Numbered from the stretch's first letter, positions 44,349-54,464 are shown. The stretch: DNA of 64,000 nt from Auritidibacter sp. Marseille-P8566 (GCA_945895375.1 CAMDEE010000003.1:117342-181341), one strand, 5' to 3'. Translations and numbers: made by a program. The notes: generated from the sequence alone by a model not told the origin.

Positions 44349-45564
44349 GTTTATTTCCTAGTTTTGTGAGCTGGATGTTTCCAATCACCAGAAGCGCAAC
44401 AAATCCTAAGTTCTTCAAGATTGTAAGGCTTACACCTAGCGGTGCACCATTTAGTAGCGATCCATAGAAGATTGGGAATAGTAGCCAAGAAACTGCTGAG
44501 GTGCCTAAGGTAATCAAAGTAACTAGCCTCCACTTTGCTGTTCCAGCAATGAGTCCAAACATCACTGCACCAATTACCCATAGGTGATACTGCGGTGAAC
44601 CAACCTTGTTGAAAACAAGTAAGTCCATGGTTGCCGTTAGAAACATCCAAGCAAACAATGTGTTGGCATCAACACCGTTACGCTTTGCTCTGAAGCCTAG
44701 GAACATTGTGATAGCAAGAGCACCGAACTGAATCAAAGTCATCAGACTGGCGATCTCAGTAACACCAAACCCTGATACCTGGAAGGTCAGGATGGTGTTG
44801 TCGTAGTAAACATCTGCTCCACTTATTCCGAATAGCATCTGCACCAGCCAGATGATGGCAACAGTTGATTCAACCTGTATGCCTCGACCAGACTGCAAGC
44901 CAATAAAGCTAAACATGCTCTCGTTGCCACCAAGCAGTAATCCAATAAGAACAAGAATTACTGTTGCTATTGCTAGGTGCAAAACAAATCTGATCTTCTT
45001 TTCAGAAATAATAAACCCTGTGAAGATACCTGCTACCGGTGAAACCTTGATCCAGGTGGCCAAGTTGAAGAACTGCATCGAGGAGGATTCTCTTCGTTTC
45101 ACGAAAGAGATAGCAGCAAGAACAGTAAGGGCCAAGCTGAATACTTCTAATCTGCCAAGAGCTACTGGACCACAAAGAAACACAGCACCGATGAAAAACC
45201 AAGCTGCCTTTGATTGTTGCATTTGCTTACCCCAACCAAGTAGGTAAGCGATAAGTAACATGTTCACATTCACACAGAGAATAAACCAACCGGTCATGTA
45301 ATCAGCTGGCCATATCCAACTTGCTAACCAAACAGGAATGTTTGCAATGTATGGATAAACCCAAGGCTCGTTAATTCCTAGGATGAATCCGTTTTGAATA
45401 CTTGTGGTTACCCAGGCTGAGTATGTGTATCTAACATCACCGTAAGGATCTCCGCTTGCTGTTCCAAGCCATATCAAGGTCAGCTGCGAAATAAGTGCAG
45501 CAGCCAGAATAAACCAAAACTTTGCCGGCAGAGCCCTGATGCGTGGCATAAGTGAAGTTAGCAA
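44329..45564 (-). CDS. Polytopic membrane protein, GT87/DUF2029-like glycosyltransferase
   Basis: A 411-residue protein with about 10-11 TM helices. The first outer loop carries GDPYGDVRYTYSAW, with an acidic motif where GT-C glycosyltransferases bind polyprenol-phosphate sugars. A later GSPQYHLWVIG fits GT87-like mannosyltransferases. The start is TTG at 45564, with AGGAG 7 bases upstream. It probably adds mannose-type sugars to lipid-linked glycans at the outer face, but this is inference from topology. It is divergent from the OYE gene. Confidence 0.72.
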   Translation of the reverse strand: MLTSLMPRIRALPAKFWFILAAALISQLTLIWLGTASGDPYGDVRYTYSAWVTTSIQNGFILGINEPWVYPYIANIPVWLASWIWPADYMTGWFILCVNVNMLLIAYLLGWGKQMQQSKAAWFFIGAVFLCGPVALGRLEVFSLALTVLAAISFVKRRESSSMQFFNLATWIKVSPVAGIFTGFIISEKKIRFVLHLAIATVILVLIGLLLGGNESMFSFIGLQSGRGIQVESTVAIIWLVQMLFGISGADVYYDNTILTFQVSGFGVTEIASLMTLIQFGALAITMFLGFRAKRNGVDANTLFAWMFLTATMDLLVFNKVGSPQYHLWVIGAVMFGLIAGTAKWRLVTLITLGTSAVSWLLFPIFYGSLLNGAPLGVSLTILKNLGFVALLVIGNIQLTKLGNKPKSSVA

Positions 45565-45637
45565 AAGTGTTCTCCTAGAAATTGTCCCTTTCGCAAGTCT
45601 AGGCGTGAAGACTTAGAGCCTTGACTAGGCTGGGGCT

Positions 45638-46714
45638 ATGACAAAGCTCTTTGAACCTCTAACAATTCGTGCCAAAACTTCTAGAAACCGCATTTGGATA
45701 GCCCCAATGTGTCAGTACTCATGCGAAAACAAGGATGGAATGCCATCCTCATGGCATGTTGTTCACCTAGGTTCAAGAGCTGTTGGTGGAGCAGGCCTTG
45801 TGATGTGTGAGGCAACAGCTGTGAGCCCTAAGGGAAGAATTAGCCCTTGGGATACCGGTATTTGGAACGATGAGCAGGCTAAGGCTTGGAAAGAAGTAAC
45901 TGACTTCATTAGAGAGCACGGTTCTCTTTCTGCTATTCAGTTAGCCCACGCAGGACGTAAGGCAAGTAATTACAGATCTTGGTCAGGTCAAGGAGCTGTA
46001 TCAATAGCAGATGGTGGTTGGGAACCTGTATCGGCAACAGGTGAAGCTTTCCCTGACTGCAATACCCCTCATGAACTATCCACCGAAGAGGTTTACGCAT
46101 CTATTCAGGACTGGATTGATGCAGGTGTTAGATCAGTAGCAGCTGGATTTGATGTTATAGAAATACATGCAGCCCACGGTTACCTAGTGCACCAGTTCCT
46201 CTCTCCTATCACTAACCAAAGAACAGATGAGTTCGGAGGTTCTCTAGAAAAGAGAGCTAAGTATTTGGTAGATATCGTAAGTGGAATAAGACAAGCAGTT
46301 GGTGAAGATATCCCAATCATTGTTAGATTCTCAGCAACTGACTATCGCGAAGATGGCTTTACTGTTTCTGACTGTGCTCAGGTAGCCAAACTCTGTGAAG
46401 AAGTTGGCGCTGATGTGTTTGACATCTCAAGTGGCGGACTGGTTCTAGGAGTGAAGATTCCTTTTGGTCCTGGCTACCAGGTTCCTATGGCTGACGAGGT
46501 TGCAGGTGAAGTTGATTCACCAGTTGCAGCAGTTGGACTGATTACTGATTCAAAGCAAGCTGTAGAAATCTTGCAGACTACCGATGTTGAAATCATCATG
46601 ATTGGCAGACTCTCACTAAGAGATCCATACTGGCCACTTCGTGCAGCTCATGAACTAGGTGTTGAGGTCGACTACTGGCCTAACCAATATGTCAGAGGAA
46701 CTTATCCTGCTTAG
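45638..46714 (+). CDS. Old yellow enzyme family NADH:flavin oxidoreductase, YqjM-like
   Basis: A 358-residue FMN-dependent ene-reductase. It begins LFEPLTIRAKTSRNRIWIAPMCQYS. The Cys in MCQYS is the redox-tuning residue of the YqjM class. IQLAHAGRKAS gives the FMN and substrate His region, and HAAHGYLVHQFLSPITNQRTDEFGG is the family signature. FMN phosphate binding is at MIGRLSLRDPYWP. Substrate is unknown; the class acts on enones and electrophilic stress compounds. TAGGCT lies 6 bases before the ATG, a likely leaderless start. Its stop codon overlaps that of the convergent CNNM gene by 4 bases. Confidence 0.93.
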   Translation: MTKLFEPLTIRAKTSRNRIWIAPMCQYSCENKDGMPSSWHVVHLGSRAVGGAGLVMCEATAVSPKGRISPWDTGIWNDEQAKAWKEVTDFIREHGSLSAIQLAHAGRKASNYRSWSGQGAVSIADGGWEPVSATGEAFPDCNTPHELSTEEVYASIQDWIDAGVRSVAAGFDVIEIHAAHGYLVHQFLSPITNQRTDEFGGSLEKRAKYLVDIVSGIRQAVGEDIPIIVRFSATDYREDGFTVSDCAQVAKLCEEVGADVFDISSGGLVLGVKIPFGPGYQVPMADEVAGEVDSPVAAVGLITDSKQAVEILQTTDVEIIMIGRLSLRDPYWPLRAAHELGVEVDYWPNQYVRGTYPA

Positions 46715-47751
46715 TCGCGCCTGGTAGCGTCTTTTACTTCACCAACAAGTTCTTCCAAGATATCTTCAAGGAATAGCAAACCAACTAGTTTGCCATCGTC
46801 GTTGAAATTAGCCATTAGGTGCTGTCTGTCTCTCTTCATAAGAGCAAGAGCATCTTCAAGTTCAACTGTTCCACCAATAGACTTCACAGTTCTGATTAGC
46901 TTGCGCGGAACTGGCTGATCTGCTTCTTCTTCATCACTATCAATAACGTCTTTGAGGTGAAGGTATCCTTCCATCTCTCCCTGATCATCAAGGATGATGT
47001 ATCGACTAAAGCCATGCTTAGCAACAGCTTGTTCAATGTCTCTCGGTGTGACATCAAGTTTGAAAGTAATCAGGTTTTCAATTGGAACCAGAATGTCTTG
47101 AACTTTCTTGTCAGTGAATTCAAAAGTATTTCCAATAGCACCGGTGGCATCAACCAAGACACCCTCACGAGTTGAATGCTCGACGATAGTTTCAACCTGA
47201 TCCAGTGTGTATGCGCTGTTCGCTTCGTTAACCGGCTTGATACCCATGAGACGAAGAGCAAAGTTAGCAATACCGTTCAAGATTCCAACCACAGGCTTCA
47301 GGAACAATGACAAACCATAAGCGATTGGAACTAGAACTAGAGCTGCACGCTCAGGAATAGAGAAAGCGATGTTCTTAGGAACCATCTCACCAATAAGAAC
47401 GTGTAAGAAGGTAACTACAACAAGAGCGATCACGAATGATGTTGCATAAGCAGCATCTTCACCAAGTCCCAACGCTGCTAAAGGTGACTTCAATACCTTC
47501 TGAATGCTTGGCTCAACAACGATAAGAATCAACAGAGCACAGATAGTAATACCAAGTTGACAGGTAGCAACAATAAGGCTTACGTTCTCCATGCCCTTGA
47601 TGGTTAGCTGGGCAGGTCTTGAACCTGCTTCTGCTCTTGGTTCAATCTGGGCTCTTCTTGCAGAGAAGATAGCAAACTCTGAAGCAACAAAGAAAGCACT
47701 ACCAACTAGTAGTCCCATGAAGGAAAGCAGTGCGACTAGTAGATCATTCAT
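46711..47751 (-). CDS. CNNM/HlyC-CorC family transporter (second of tandem pair)
   Basis: A 346-residue membrane protein from the ATG at 47751, with GGAGAG upstream. The DUF21 transmembrane domain has about four helices (LLSFMGLLVGSAFFVASEFAIFSARR and GEMVPKNIAFSIPERA). A CBS-pair domain follows (VPIENLITFKLD, SRYIILDDQGEMEGYLHLKDV). The C-terminal CorC_HlyC domain is short or missing compared with the neighbour. The family is linked to magnesium/cobalt efflux. It overlaps the upstream paralogue by 8 bases. Confidence 0.88.
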   Translation of the reverse strand: MNDLLVALLSFMGLLVGSAFFVASEFAIFSARRAQIEPRAEAGSRPAQLTIKGMENVSLIVATCQLGITICALLILIVVEPSIQKVLKSPLAALGLGEDAAYATSFVIALVVVTFLHVLIGEMVPKNIAFSIPERAALVLVPIAYGLSLFLKPVVGILNGIANFALRLMGIKPVNEANSAYTLDQVETIVEHSTREGVLVDATGAIGNTFEFTDKKVQDILVPIENLITFKLDVTPRDIEQAVAKHGFSRYIILDDQGEMEGYLHLKDVIDSDEEEADQPVPRKLIRTVKSIGGTVELEDALALMKRDRQHLMANFNDDGKLVGLLFLEDILEELVGEVKDATRRD

Positions 47752-49069
47752 CTTTCTCTCCTTCCTGTGGAATAACGTCATCTGGAACAAAGCGAATTCG
47801 ATCCACTCGACGACCATCCATACGCTCAACTCTTAGCTTGCCGCCATCGATTTCAACTTCATCGCCAACTTCAGCAACTCGACCCAGTTGAGCCATAAGG
47901 AATCCTGCAACTGTTTCGTATGAACCATCCTCAGGAACCTTGACCGCTAGCTTCTCTAGCACTTCATCAGGTCGATACATACCTGGGAAGGAATAAGACT
48001 TGTCCTTACCACCAGTGATCTCAACCTTGGCTCTATCGTGCTCATCGCCTAGTTCACCAACTAGTTCTTCAATTAGATCCTCGAGGGTAACAATTCCTGC
48101 GGTGCCACCATACTCATCAACGACAATGGCTAGCTGCAAACCATGAGATCTGAGCACACCCATTAGCTTCTCAAGTGACATGGTCTCAGGAACTCTGAAT
48201 GGTTCAACCATCAAAGCTGTGGCTGGAACACTGCTGCGCTTTTCTCTAGGCACCGATGCTGCTGCCTTCACGTGAACAATTCCATCAACATCATCGGTTG
48301 AACCAGTAAATACTGGGAACCTTGAGAAACCTGTGCTGTGAGATAAAGCAATGACATCCTGCACGGTTGCTGAAGCATCAAGAGACGTCAACTTAGTTCT
48401 TGGAGTCATGACTTCAGCTGCAGTTAGTTGTGATAGTTCAAGAGTCTTAGTAATAAGGTCTGCTGTTCTCTGCTCAAGAGCGCCTAGGCTTGCTGATCTT
48501 TGCACCAAAGAGCTCAGTTCCTCAGCAGTTCTTGAAGAACTTAGTTCTTCTTTAGGCTCAATTCCCATAGCTCTAATAATTTTGTTTCCAGTGGTATTTA
48601 GCGCCCAGACCAACCAACCGAAGATAAAGGTGAAAGCTAGTTGAAAACGAACGACGAACTTATTGATTGGCAGCGGGGATGAAATGGCAGCATTCTTAGG
48701 AATTAGCTCACCAATAAGGAATGAGAAGACTGTTGCAGCAGCTAGAGAGATACCAATAGAAATAGCACTCACTGTGCTTGGTTCTAGGTCAAAACCGGCA
48801 AGCGATGGCTCAATGATTTTGGCCAGCGATGGCTCAGCCAAGAAACCGGTAAGCATAGTGGTCACGGTAATACCGATTTGAGCACTTGATAAATGTGTGC
48901 TGGAGCGCTTCAGCGCTCTAATAGTAGGAGCTAGTCCTCGCTCACCCTGGTCTTGACGTTTCTCAAGTTCTGATCTTTCCAGGTTGATTAGGGAGAATTC
49001 GCTGGCGACAAAGAAACCTGTGCCGATAGTTAGAAGAACAGCCAGTCCAAGTAAGTACCACTCGGTCAT
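47744..49069 (-). CDS. CNNM/HlyC-CorC family transporter (first of tandem pair)
   Basis: A 441-residue protein with a DUF21 domain ([35 protein letters not shown]), a CBS pair ([56 protein letters not shown]) and a complete C-terminal CorC_HlyC domain ([26 protein letters not shown]). It is probably involved in divalent cation homeostasis. It is co-transcribed with the smaller paralogue downstream; tandem pairs like this are common and may form heterodimers. Confidence 0.9.
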   Translation of the reverse strand: MTEWYLLGLAVLLTIGTGFFVASEFSLINLERSELEKRQDQGERGLAPTIRALKRSSTHLSSAQIGITVTTMLTGFLAEPSLAKIIEPSLAGFDLEPSTVSAISIGISLAAATVFSFLIGELIPKNAAISSPLPINKFVVRFQLAFTFIFGWLVWALNTTGNKIIRAMGIEPKEELSSSRTAEELSSLVQRSASLGALEQRTADLITKTLELSQLTAAEVMTPRTKLTSLDASATVQDVIALSHSTGFSRFPVFTGSTDDVDGIVHVKAAASVPREKRSSVPATALMVEPFRVPETMSLEKLMGVLRSHGLQLAIVVDEYGGTAGIVTLEDLIEELVGELGDEHDRAKVEITGGKDKSYSFPGMYRPDEVLEKLAVKVPEDGSYETVAGFLMAQLGRVAEVGDEVEIDGGKLRVERMDGRRVDRIRFVPDDVIPQEGEKDE

Positions 49070-49236
49070 CGGGTCAACGCTTCAGTTAGTGAAGGATAGG
49101 GGTCATAATCCATAGCCCTTAAAGCATACAAGACCCTCAAGAACCCTATCCAGATGGGGATAACCCTGAATATCCAACCTTTAGGGGCTTGGTAGGCTTG
49201 GAAGGCATTGTTTCCGTGAAAGTAAGAGGTGATCCG

Positions 49237-52200
49237 TTGTCCGACGACAACTCACAATCTGGACAAGAATTCGGCGCTAACGAGTGGCTTGTAGATGAAA
49301 TGTATAGCCAATGGCTAGCCAACCCAGATTCAATCGACAAGGAATGGCAACCGATCCTCGAGCGTTACCACCAGCTCAAGCAGGGTAACCAACAGTCAAC
49401 TCCGGTAACCCCGATGACTTCTGCACCAGTTGCACCTATTACTCCTCAGGCTCCTTCAACAAATACTGGCTCTCTTCCACTAGTTGCTAAGACAACTCGT
49501 GTTGAACCTCAGGCTCAACCTATTCCTGCTCAAGCCCCAGTAGTTGATGCTGCTGACACTGATGAAGATGCAGAAGACCAAATCAACATCCTTAAAGGTA
49601 TGTCCAAGACCTTGGCAGCCAATATGGATGCATCTCTTACTATTCCAACTGCAACAAGTGTTAGAGCAATCCCTGCGAAGCTTCTTATCGATAACCGAAT
49701 TGTGATCAACTCACACTTAGGTAGAACTCGTGGCGGCAAAGTATCTTTCACCCACATCATTGGCTACGCAATTGTTAGAGCTCTCAAAGAGTTCCCAAGC
49801 CAGAATGTTTACTACGAAGAAATTGATGGTAAGCCAGCTGCGGTTTCCCCTGCGAACATCAACTTTGGCCTAGCGATTGACATCCCTAAGCCTGATGGTA
49901 CACGTGCACTTCTAGTTCCTAACATCAAGAAGGCTCAGCGACTGAACTTCGCTACCTATCTCAAGGCTTATGAAGATCTAGTAAAGCGTGCAAGAGATAA
50001 CAAGCTAACTGCTGAAGACTTTGCTGGAACAACTGTTTCACTTACAAACCCCGGTGGAATTGGAACAGTTCACTCTGTGCCGAGACTTACCAAGGGTCAG
50101 GGTTGCATCGTTGGTGCTGGAGCGCTTGATTACCCAGCTGAGTTCCAGGGTATGAGCGAAGAACACCTAGCCAAGATTGGTGTTAGCAAGGTTATTACCC
50201 TCACTTCTACCTATGACCACAGAGTCATTCAAGGTGCAGGTTCAGGAGAGTTCCTCAGAAAGATAAATGAACTACTTCTAGGTGAGCGTGGCTTCTATGA
50301 TGAAATCTTTGCTGACCTACGTATTCCTTACGAACCAATTCGTTGGGCAACTGACTTTGAAACAACCGATGCTGACAGCAGAAGCAAAGAAACTCGTGTT
50401 CAAGAGCTAATCAATGCTTACCGTGTTCGCGGTCACCTTATGGCTGATATTGATCCACTGGAATACCAGCAGAGATCACACCCTGACCTAGACGTACTAA
50501 CCCACGGTCTAAGCCTCTGGGATTTAGACAGAACTTATAAGACCGGAGGCTTTGGCGGTAAGTCAAAGATGATGGTTAGAGATGTTCTAAAGATTCTTCG
50601 TGATTCATACTGCCGAACAGTCGGTATTGAATACATGCACATCCACAACCCAGCCGAGCGCAAGTGGATGCAGGATCGGCTAGAAGTTCCTTACGTAAAG
50701 CCATCTCGTGAAGCTCAGCTTCGTATCCTAGAAAAACTAAACGAAGCAGAAGCTTTCGAAACTTTCCTTCAAACCAAGTTCGTAGGGCAAAAGCGATTCA
50801 GCCTTGAAGGTGGAGAATCAACCATTGCTGCCCTAGATGCAATCTTGCAGGCAGCAGCAGATCATCACCTAGATGAAGTAGCTATTGGTATGGCTCACCG
50901 TGGTCGTCTAAACGTTCTAACCAACATCGCTGGCAAGACATATGGTCAAGTCTTCAGAGAGTTCGAAGGCAACACTGATGTGAAGACTGTTCAAGGTTCT
51001 GGAGATGTGAAGTATCACCTAGGAACCTCTGGTGTATTCACAAGTGCAACAGGTAACACCACCAAGGTTTACCTGGCAGCTAACCCTTCTCACCTAGAAG
51101 CAGTGAACCCAGTTCTTGAAGGTATCGTTCGAGCAAAGCTTGACCGAATCAACAAGTCCCCTGAAGAGTATCCAGTATTACCAATCCTTATTCACGGTGA
51201 TGCGGCATTCGCAGGTCAGGGAGTTGTTCCAGAGACTCTAAACATGATGAGCCTTAGAGGATACAAGACCGGTGGAACTGTTCACATTGTGATTAACAAC
51301 CAGGTTGGTTTTACTACCCCACCTAACATGTCTCGTTCAACTGTTTATTCAACTGACATTGCCAAGGGAATCCAGGTCCCTATCTTCCACGTGAACGGTG
51401 ATGACCCAGAGGCTGTATTCAGAGTTGCATCCCTTGCTTTCGAATACCGTCAGACCTTCGGTAAGGATGCGGTTATTGACCTAGTTTGTTACCGTCGTCG
51501 TGGGCACAACGAAGGTGATGACCCTTCGATGACACAGCCACTTATGTATAACCTGATTGAAGCTAAGCGTTCAGTTAGAACTCTGTACCTAGAGTCTCTA
51601 GTTGGTCGAGGAGACATCACTCGTGAAGAGTTCGAGCAGTCAAACGCTGACCTTCAAGCCAAGCTAGAAAAAGCTTTCACTGATGTTCACGAAGCAATGG
51701 CTCAGCCTATTGAACTTGTTTCAAGACCTCAGGGTATTGGAACTACTGCTAGCGATCACCCAGAGATCAACCACGAGACTCGTATCGCTAAGGACATTGT
51801 TGAACTTATTGGTAATGCACACAGCAACATTCCACCTGCATTCAACGTCCACCCTAAGCTTCAGCAGCTACTTGCTAAGCGTTTGGAGATGTCTAGAGAA
51901 GGTGGCATTGACTGGGGCTTCGGAGAGCTTCTAGCTCTAGGTTCACTACTTGTTGAAGGTGTAAACGTCCGTATGTCAGGTCAAGACACTAGACGTGGAA
52001 CCTTCGTGCAGCGTCACGCTGTCTTCCACGACCGTGAGAATGGTCAAGAGTGGATTCCACTCAGAAACCTTTCAGCTGAACAATCTAAGTTCTACATCTA
52101 CGACTCACTATTGAGCGAGTACGCGGCTATGGGCTTTGAGTATGGTTACTCTGTTGAGCGTAAGGATGCACTAGTTCTTTGGGAAGCACAGTTCGGTGAC

Positions 52201-52926
52201 TTTGCTAACGGAGCACAAACCATCCTTGATGAGTTCATCTCTTCTGCAGAGCAGAAGTGGGGTCAAAACTCTTCTCTAGTTCTACTTCTTCCTCACGGTT
52301 ACGAAGGACAGGGACCAGACCACTCTTCAGCTCGTATCGAAAGATACCTTCAGCTGTGTGCTGAAAACAACATGACTGTGGCTCAGCCTTCAACACCGGC
52401 TAACCACTTCCACCTTCTTCGTCGTCAAGCATATGCAAGACCAAGAAGACCTCTGATTGTCTTCACACCTAAGTCAATGCTGAGACTGAAGGCAGCCTCC
52501 TCTAAGGTCGAAGAATTCACTACCGGCAGCTTCCAGCCAGTGATAGATGATGAGCGTGGACTAAACAAGGCAAACGTAAAGAGAGTTCTCTTCTGTTCAG
52601 GAAAGATCTATTGGGATCTATTGGCTGAGGCTGAAAAGCGTAATGACCAGACAACAGCCATCGTTCGTGTTGAGCAGCTATACCCAACACCGGTTGATGA
52701 AATCAAAGCAACCTACGCTCAGTATCCAGGGGCCGAGTTGTTCTGGGTTCAGGATGAACCAGCTAACCAAGGTCCTTGGACATACATTGGTCTATTCCTG
52801 CCTAAGTACATGGGTGGTCAGGTAGCTCAACTTGTTTCAAGACCAGCTAGCGCATCTCCTGCAACTGGTTCAGCTAAGCGTCACGCTGTTGAACAAGCAG
52901 ACCTAGTTGAAAGAGCATTCAACTAA
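49237..52926 (+). CDS. kgd: Multifunctional 2-oxoglutarate decarboxylase/dehydrogenase (fused E2-E1)
   Basis: About 1229 residues, the actinobacterial form of the 2-oxoglutarate dehydrogenase E1 fused behind an E2-like acyltransferase domain. An N-terminal helix (FGANEWLVDEMYSQWLANP) and a Pro/Ala/Gln-rich linker come first. The E2 catalytic domain contains TYDHRVIQGAGSGEFLR. The ThDP-dependent E1 includes GMAHRGRLNVL, HGDAAFAGQGVVPETLNM and RRGHNEGDDPSMTQP. The start is best placed at TTG 49237, because AGAGG lies 7 bases upstream; the open frame extends to 49189. The SGNH-like gene follows 3 bases downstream. It works in the TCA cycle. Confidence 0.95.
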   Translation: MSDDNSQSGQEFGANEWLVDEMYSQWLANPDSIDKEWQPILERYHQLKQGNQQSTPVTPMTSAPVAPITPQAPSTNTGSLPLVAKTTRVEPQAQPIPAQAPVVDAADTDEDAEDQINILKGMSKTLAANMDASLTIPTATSVRAIPAKLLIDNRIVINSHLGRTRGGKVSFTHIIGYAIVRALKEFPSQNVYYEEIDGKPAAVSPANINFGLAIDIPKPDGTRALLVPNIKKAQRLNFATYLKAYEDLVKRARDNKLTAEDFAGTTVSLTNPGGIGTVHSVPRLTKGQGCIVGAGALDYPAEFQGMSEEHLAKIGVSKVITLTSTYDHRVIQGAGSGEFLRKINELLLGERGFYDEIFADLRIPYEPIRWATDFETTDADSRSKETRVQELINAYRVRGHLMADIDPLEYQQRSHPDLDVLTHGLSLWDLDRTYKTGGFGGKSKMMVRDVLKILRDSYCRTVGIEYMHIHNPAERKWMQDRLEVPYVKPSREAQLRILEKLNEAEAFETFLQTKFVGQKRFSLEGGESTIAALDAILQAAADHHLDEVAIGMAHRGRLNVLTNIAGKTYGQVFREFEGNTDVKTVQGSGDVKYHLGTSGVFTSATGNTTKVYLAANPSHLEAVNPVLEGIVRAKLDRINKSPEEYPVLPILIHGDAAFAGQGVVPETLNMMSLRGYKTGGTVHIVINNQVGFTTPPNMSRSTVYSTDIAKGIQVPIFHVNGDDPEAVFRVASLAFEYRQTFGKDAVIDLVCYRRRGHNEGDDPSMTQPLMYNLIEAKRSVRTLYLESLVGRGDITREEFEQSNADLQAKLEKAFTDVHEAMAQPIELVSRPQGIGTTASDHPEINHETRIAKDIVELIGNAHSNIPPAFNVHPKLQQLLAKRLEMSREGGIDWGFGELLALGSLLVEGVNVRMSGQDTRRGTFVQRHAVFHDRENGQEWIPLRNLSAEQSKFYIYDSLLSEYAAMGFEYGYSVERKDALVLWEAQFGDFANGAQTILDEFISSAEQKWGQNSSLVLLLPHGYEGQGPDHSSARIERYLQLCAENNMTVAQPSTPANHFHLLRRQAYARPRRPLIVFTPKSMLRLKAASSKVEEFTTGSFQPVIDDERGLNKANVKRVLFCSGKIYWDLLAEAEKRNDQTTAIVRVEQLYPTPVDEIKATYAQYPGAELFWVQDEPANQGPWTYIGLFLPKYMGGQVAQLVSRPASASPATGSAKRHAVEQADLVERAFN

Positions 52927-52929
52927 ATC

Positions 52930-53541
52930 ATGGAAGAGCCACGTCGCAACATACGAGTCGTCATCTTAGGTGACGACATCGTTGGCGCAGGTGGCGACCC
53001 TAAAGGTCTTGGCTGGGTAGGACGCGTTATCGCTAAGACCCAGAGCGATTACCCAAGAATCGACTTCTATGTTCTTTCAACTCCTGAGATCACAACAGCT
53101 CAGATGAGCGACCAGTGGTTAGAAGAAGCATCTAAGCGCTTTGCTGCAGATACCGATAACAGATTGATTGTTGCCCTCAATGCAAACGACATCAATGCCG
53201 GAATCACAATGTCAAGATCACGCTTGAACCTAGCCAACATCTTGGACACGGCAATAAGCAAAGATGTGAAGCCATTCGTGCTCTCCCCTATTCCAAGTCG
53301 TAACCCTCAGCTGAACTATGACATTGAGCACCTGGCAGCGGGATTCGAAGATGTTGCATCAAGAAGAAGCTTGCCTTTTGTTGATGCATTCAGACCACTG
53401 GTTGATCACCCAGGTTTCAACGAAGAGATCAAGAACTCTCAATTCGGACTACCTGGTCAACTAGGCCACGGACTTTTAGCTTGGCTGGTTCTAAACCAAG
53501 GTTGGTACAGCTGGCTCGATCTTCCGGAGCAAGAGATTTAA
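52930..53541 (+). CDS. SGNH-hydrolase-like protein with altered active-site block
   Basis: A 203-residue protein with an SGNH/GDSL-like core. Block I reads VVILGDDIVGAGGD where GDS(L) would hold the nucleophile, so the serine is Asp. Block III has ALNANDIN (the G/N-x-N-D-like part), and near the C-terminus GQLGHGLLAW may correspond to the His block. It may be non-catalytic or use another chemistry. It starts 3 bases after kgd and so is expressed with it. A good terminator follows its stop codon. Confidence 0.72.
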   Translation: MEEPRRNIRVVILGDDIVGAGGDPKGLGWVGRVIAKTQSDYPRIDFYVLSTPEITTAQMSDQWLEEASKRFAADTDNRLIVALNANDINAGITMSRSRLNLANILDTAISKDVKPFVLSPIPSRNPQLNYDIEHLAAGFEDVASRRSLPFVDAFRPLVDHPGFNEEIKNSQFGLPGQLGHGLLAWLVLNQGWYSWLDLPEQEI

Positions 53542-53545
53542 AGCA

Positions 53546-53579
53546 AAATCCCCGCCACTAGGACGGGGATTTCTTTTTC
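53546..53579 (+). terminator. Intrinsic terminator of kgd operon
   Basis: AAATCCCCGCC (from 53546) pairs with GGACGGGGATTT (to 53572) with one bulged A and loop ACTA. TTCTTTTTC follows. It lies between the SGNH-like gene and the convergent anti-sigma gene. Confidence 0.88.
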
Positions 53580-53808
53580 AAATCTCTGACTGTATTCGGC
53601 TTTGCAATTTTGATGCAAAACTCGTCTGAGCTTCTATTGAAGAGCTAGAAATAATCTTGGAAATCTTGCTTTCGATTGCGTACTCTTTCTTGCAAGCTTG
53701 GCAGCCTTCCAGGTGATCTAGGACCTTAGTTCGATCCGCTTCTTCAAGTTCGTGTCCTAGGAAATCAAAAACTTTTCCTAGAGTGTCGTTGCAGTTGTAC
53801 TCTGACAT
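53578..53808 (-). CDS. Zinc-finger anti-sigma factor, RsrA-like (ZAS family)
   Basis: A 76-residue cytoplasmic anti-sigma factor. C6 and the motif H32-x3-C36-x2-C39 (DHLEGCQACKKEY) match the redox-sensitive zinc site of RsrA, in which thiol oxidation frees the sigma factor. The protein is short, and the C-terminal helix SFASKLQSRIQSEI completes it. It lies 11 bases downstream of the cognate sigma gene. In Actinobacteria this pair controls thiol-oxidative stress genes, including mycothiol synthesis. Confidence 0.88.
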   Translation of the reverse strand: MSEYNCNDTLGKVFDFLGHELEEADRTKVLDHLEGCQACKKEYAIESKISKIISSSSIEAQTSFASKLQSRIQSEI

Positions 53809-53819
53809 TCATTAACCCT

Positions 53820-54464
53820 TTACTTTTTCTTATCTTCATTTAAGCCGATTCCGTAGCTAGCCGCCATCTCTTTCAAGACTTCGCTCAGCTTTTCACGGGA
53901 ACGGGAAAGTTTAGTACCAACGGTGTTCTGCTTGATGTCTAGTAACTCGGAAATCTCCTTGTTCCCTAGACCTACAACAAACCTTAGGAGCGCAACTTCT
54001 CTAAACTCTTCATCAAGAGACTCAATAGCTGATTCGATTTCAGCCATACCGAACTTCTCAATGATCAGCATTTCAGGAGAATCCGCAGCATTTTTGAAGT
54101 CGTAATCGTCGAAACCATGGTCGACATTGCCATCTTCGTCCTCGTAGGCGAATTCTTGATTGTTGTCTAGCTTGTTCTGCTTGATTCCCGCAGAAATAAG
54201 TTCACGATGGGCAATGGTTATTAGCCAACCCTTAGGTCCGCGACCAAAATCAGTGAACGTGTCCCAGGATTTGAAAGCCTTGAACAAGGCGTTCTGGGCA
54301 ATGTCCTCACCACGTTGTTTGTGGCGGGCACGTGAAATACAGAAGCGACGAACGTCTTCGTAAAAAGGTGAGGCAGCTTCTTCGAAAGACTGGCGCTTTG
54401 GCGCTTTGTCTTCGGGGGTTCCCATTTGGTTACTCATCGATTGTGAGTTTAGTAGTTCTGACAT
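53820..54464 (-). CDS. RNA polymerase sigma factor, SigR/SigH type
   Basis: About 214 residues from the ATG at 54464; an in-frame frame continues to 54698 but lacks sigma features and overlaps aroA. Another ATG at 54434 (MSNQMGTP) is also possible. Region 2 has FYEDVRRFCISRARHKQRGEDIAQNALFKAFKSWDTF in pieces and GPKGWLITIAHRELIS. Region 4 has LDEEFREVALLRFVVGL and ISELLDIKQNTVGTKLSRSREKL. The downstream RsrA-like gene and divergent aroA-rsgA-hisN match the SigR locus of other Actinobacteria. No GGAAT/GTT SigR autoregulatory promoter is evident in the 171-base intergenic region. Confidence 0.88.
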   Translation of the reverse strand: MSELLNSQSMSNQMGTPEDKAPKRQSFEEAASPFYEDVRRFCISRARHKQRGEDIAQNALFKAFKSWDTFTDFGRGPKGWLITIAHRELISAGIKQNKLDNNQEFAYEDEDGNVDHGFDDYDFKNAADSPEMLIIEKFGMAEIESAIESLDEEFREVALLRFVVGLGNKEISELLDIKQNTVGTKLSRSREKLSEVLKEMAASYGIGLNEDKKK

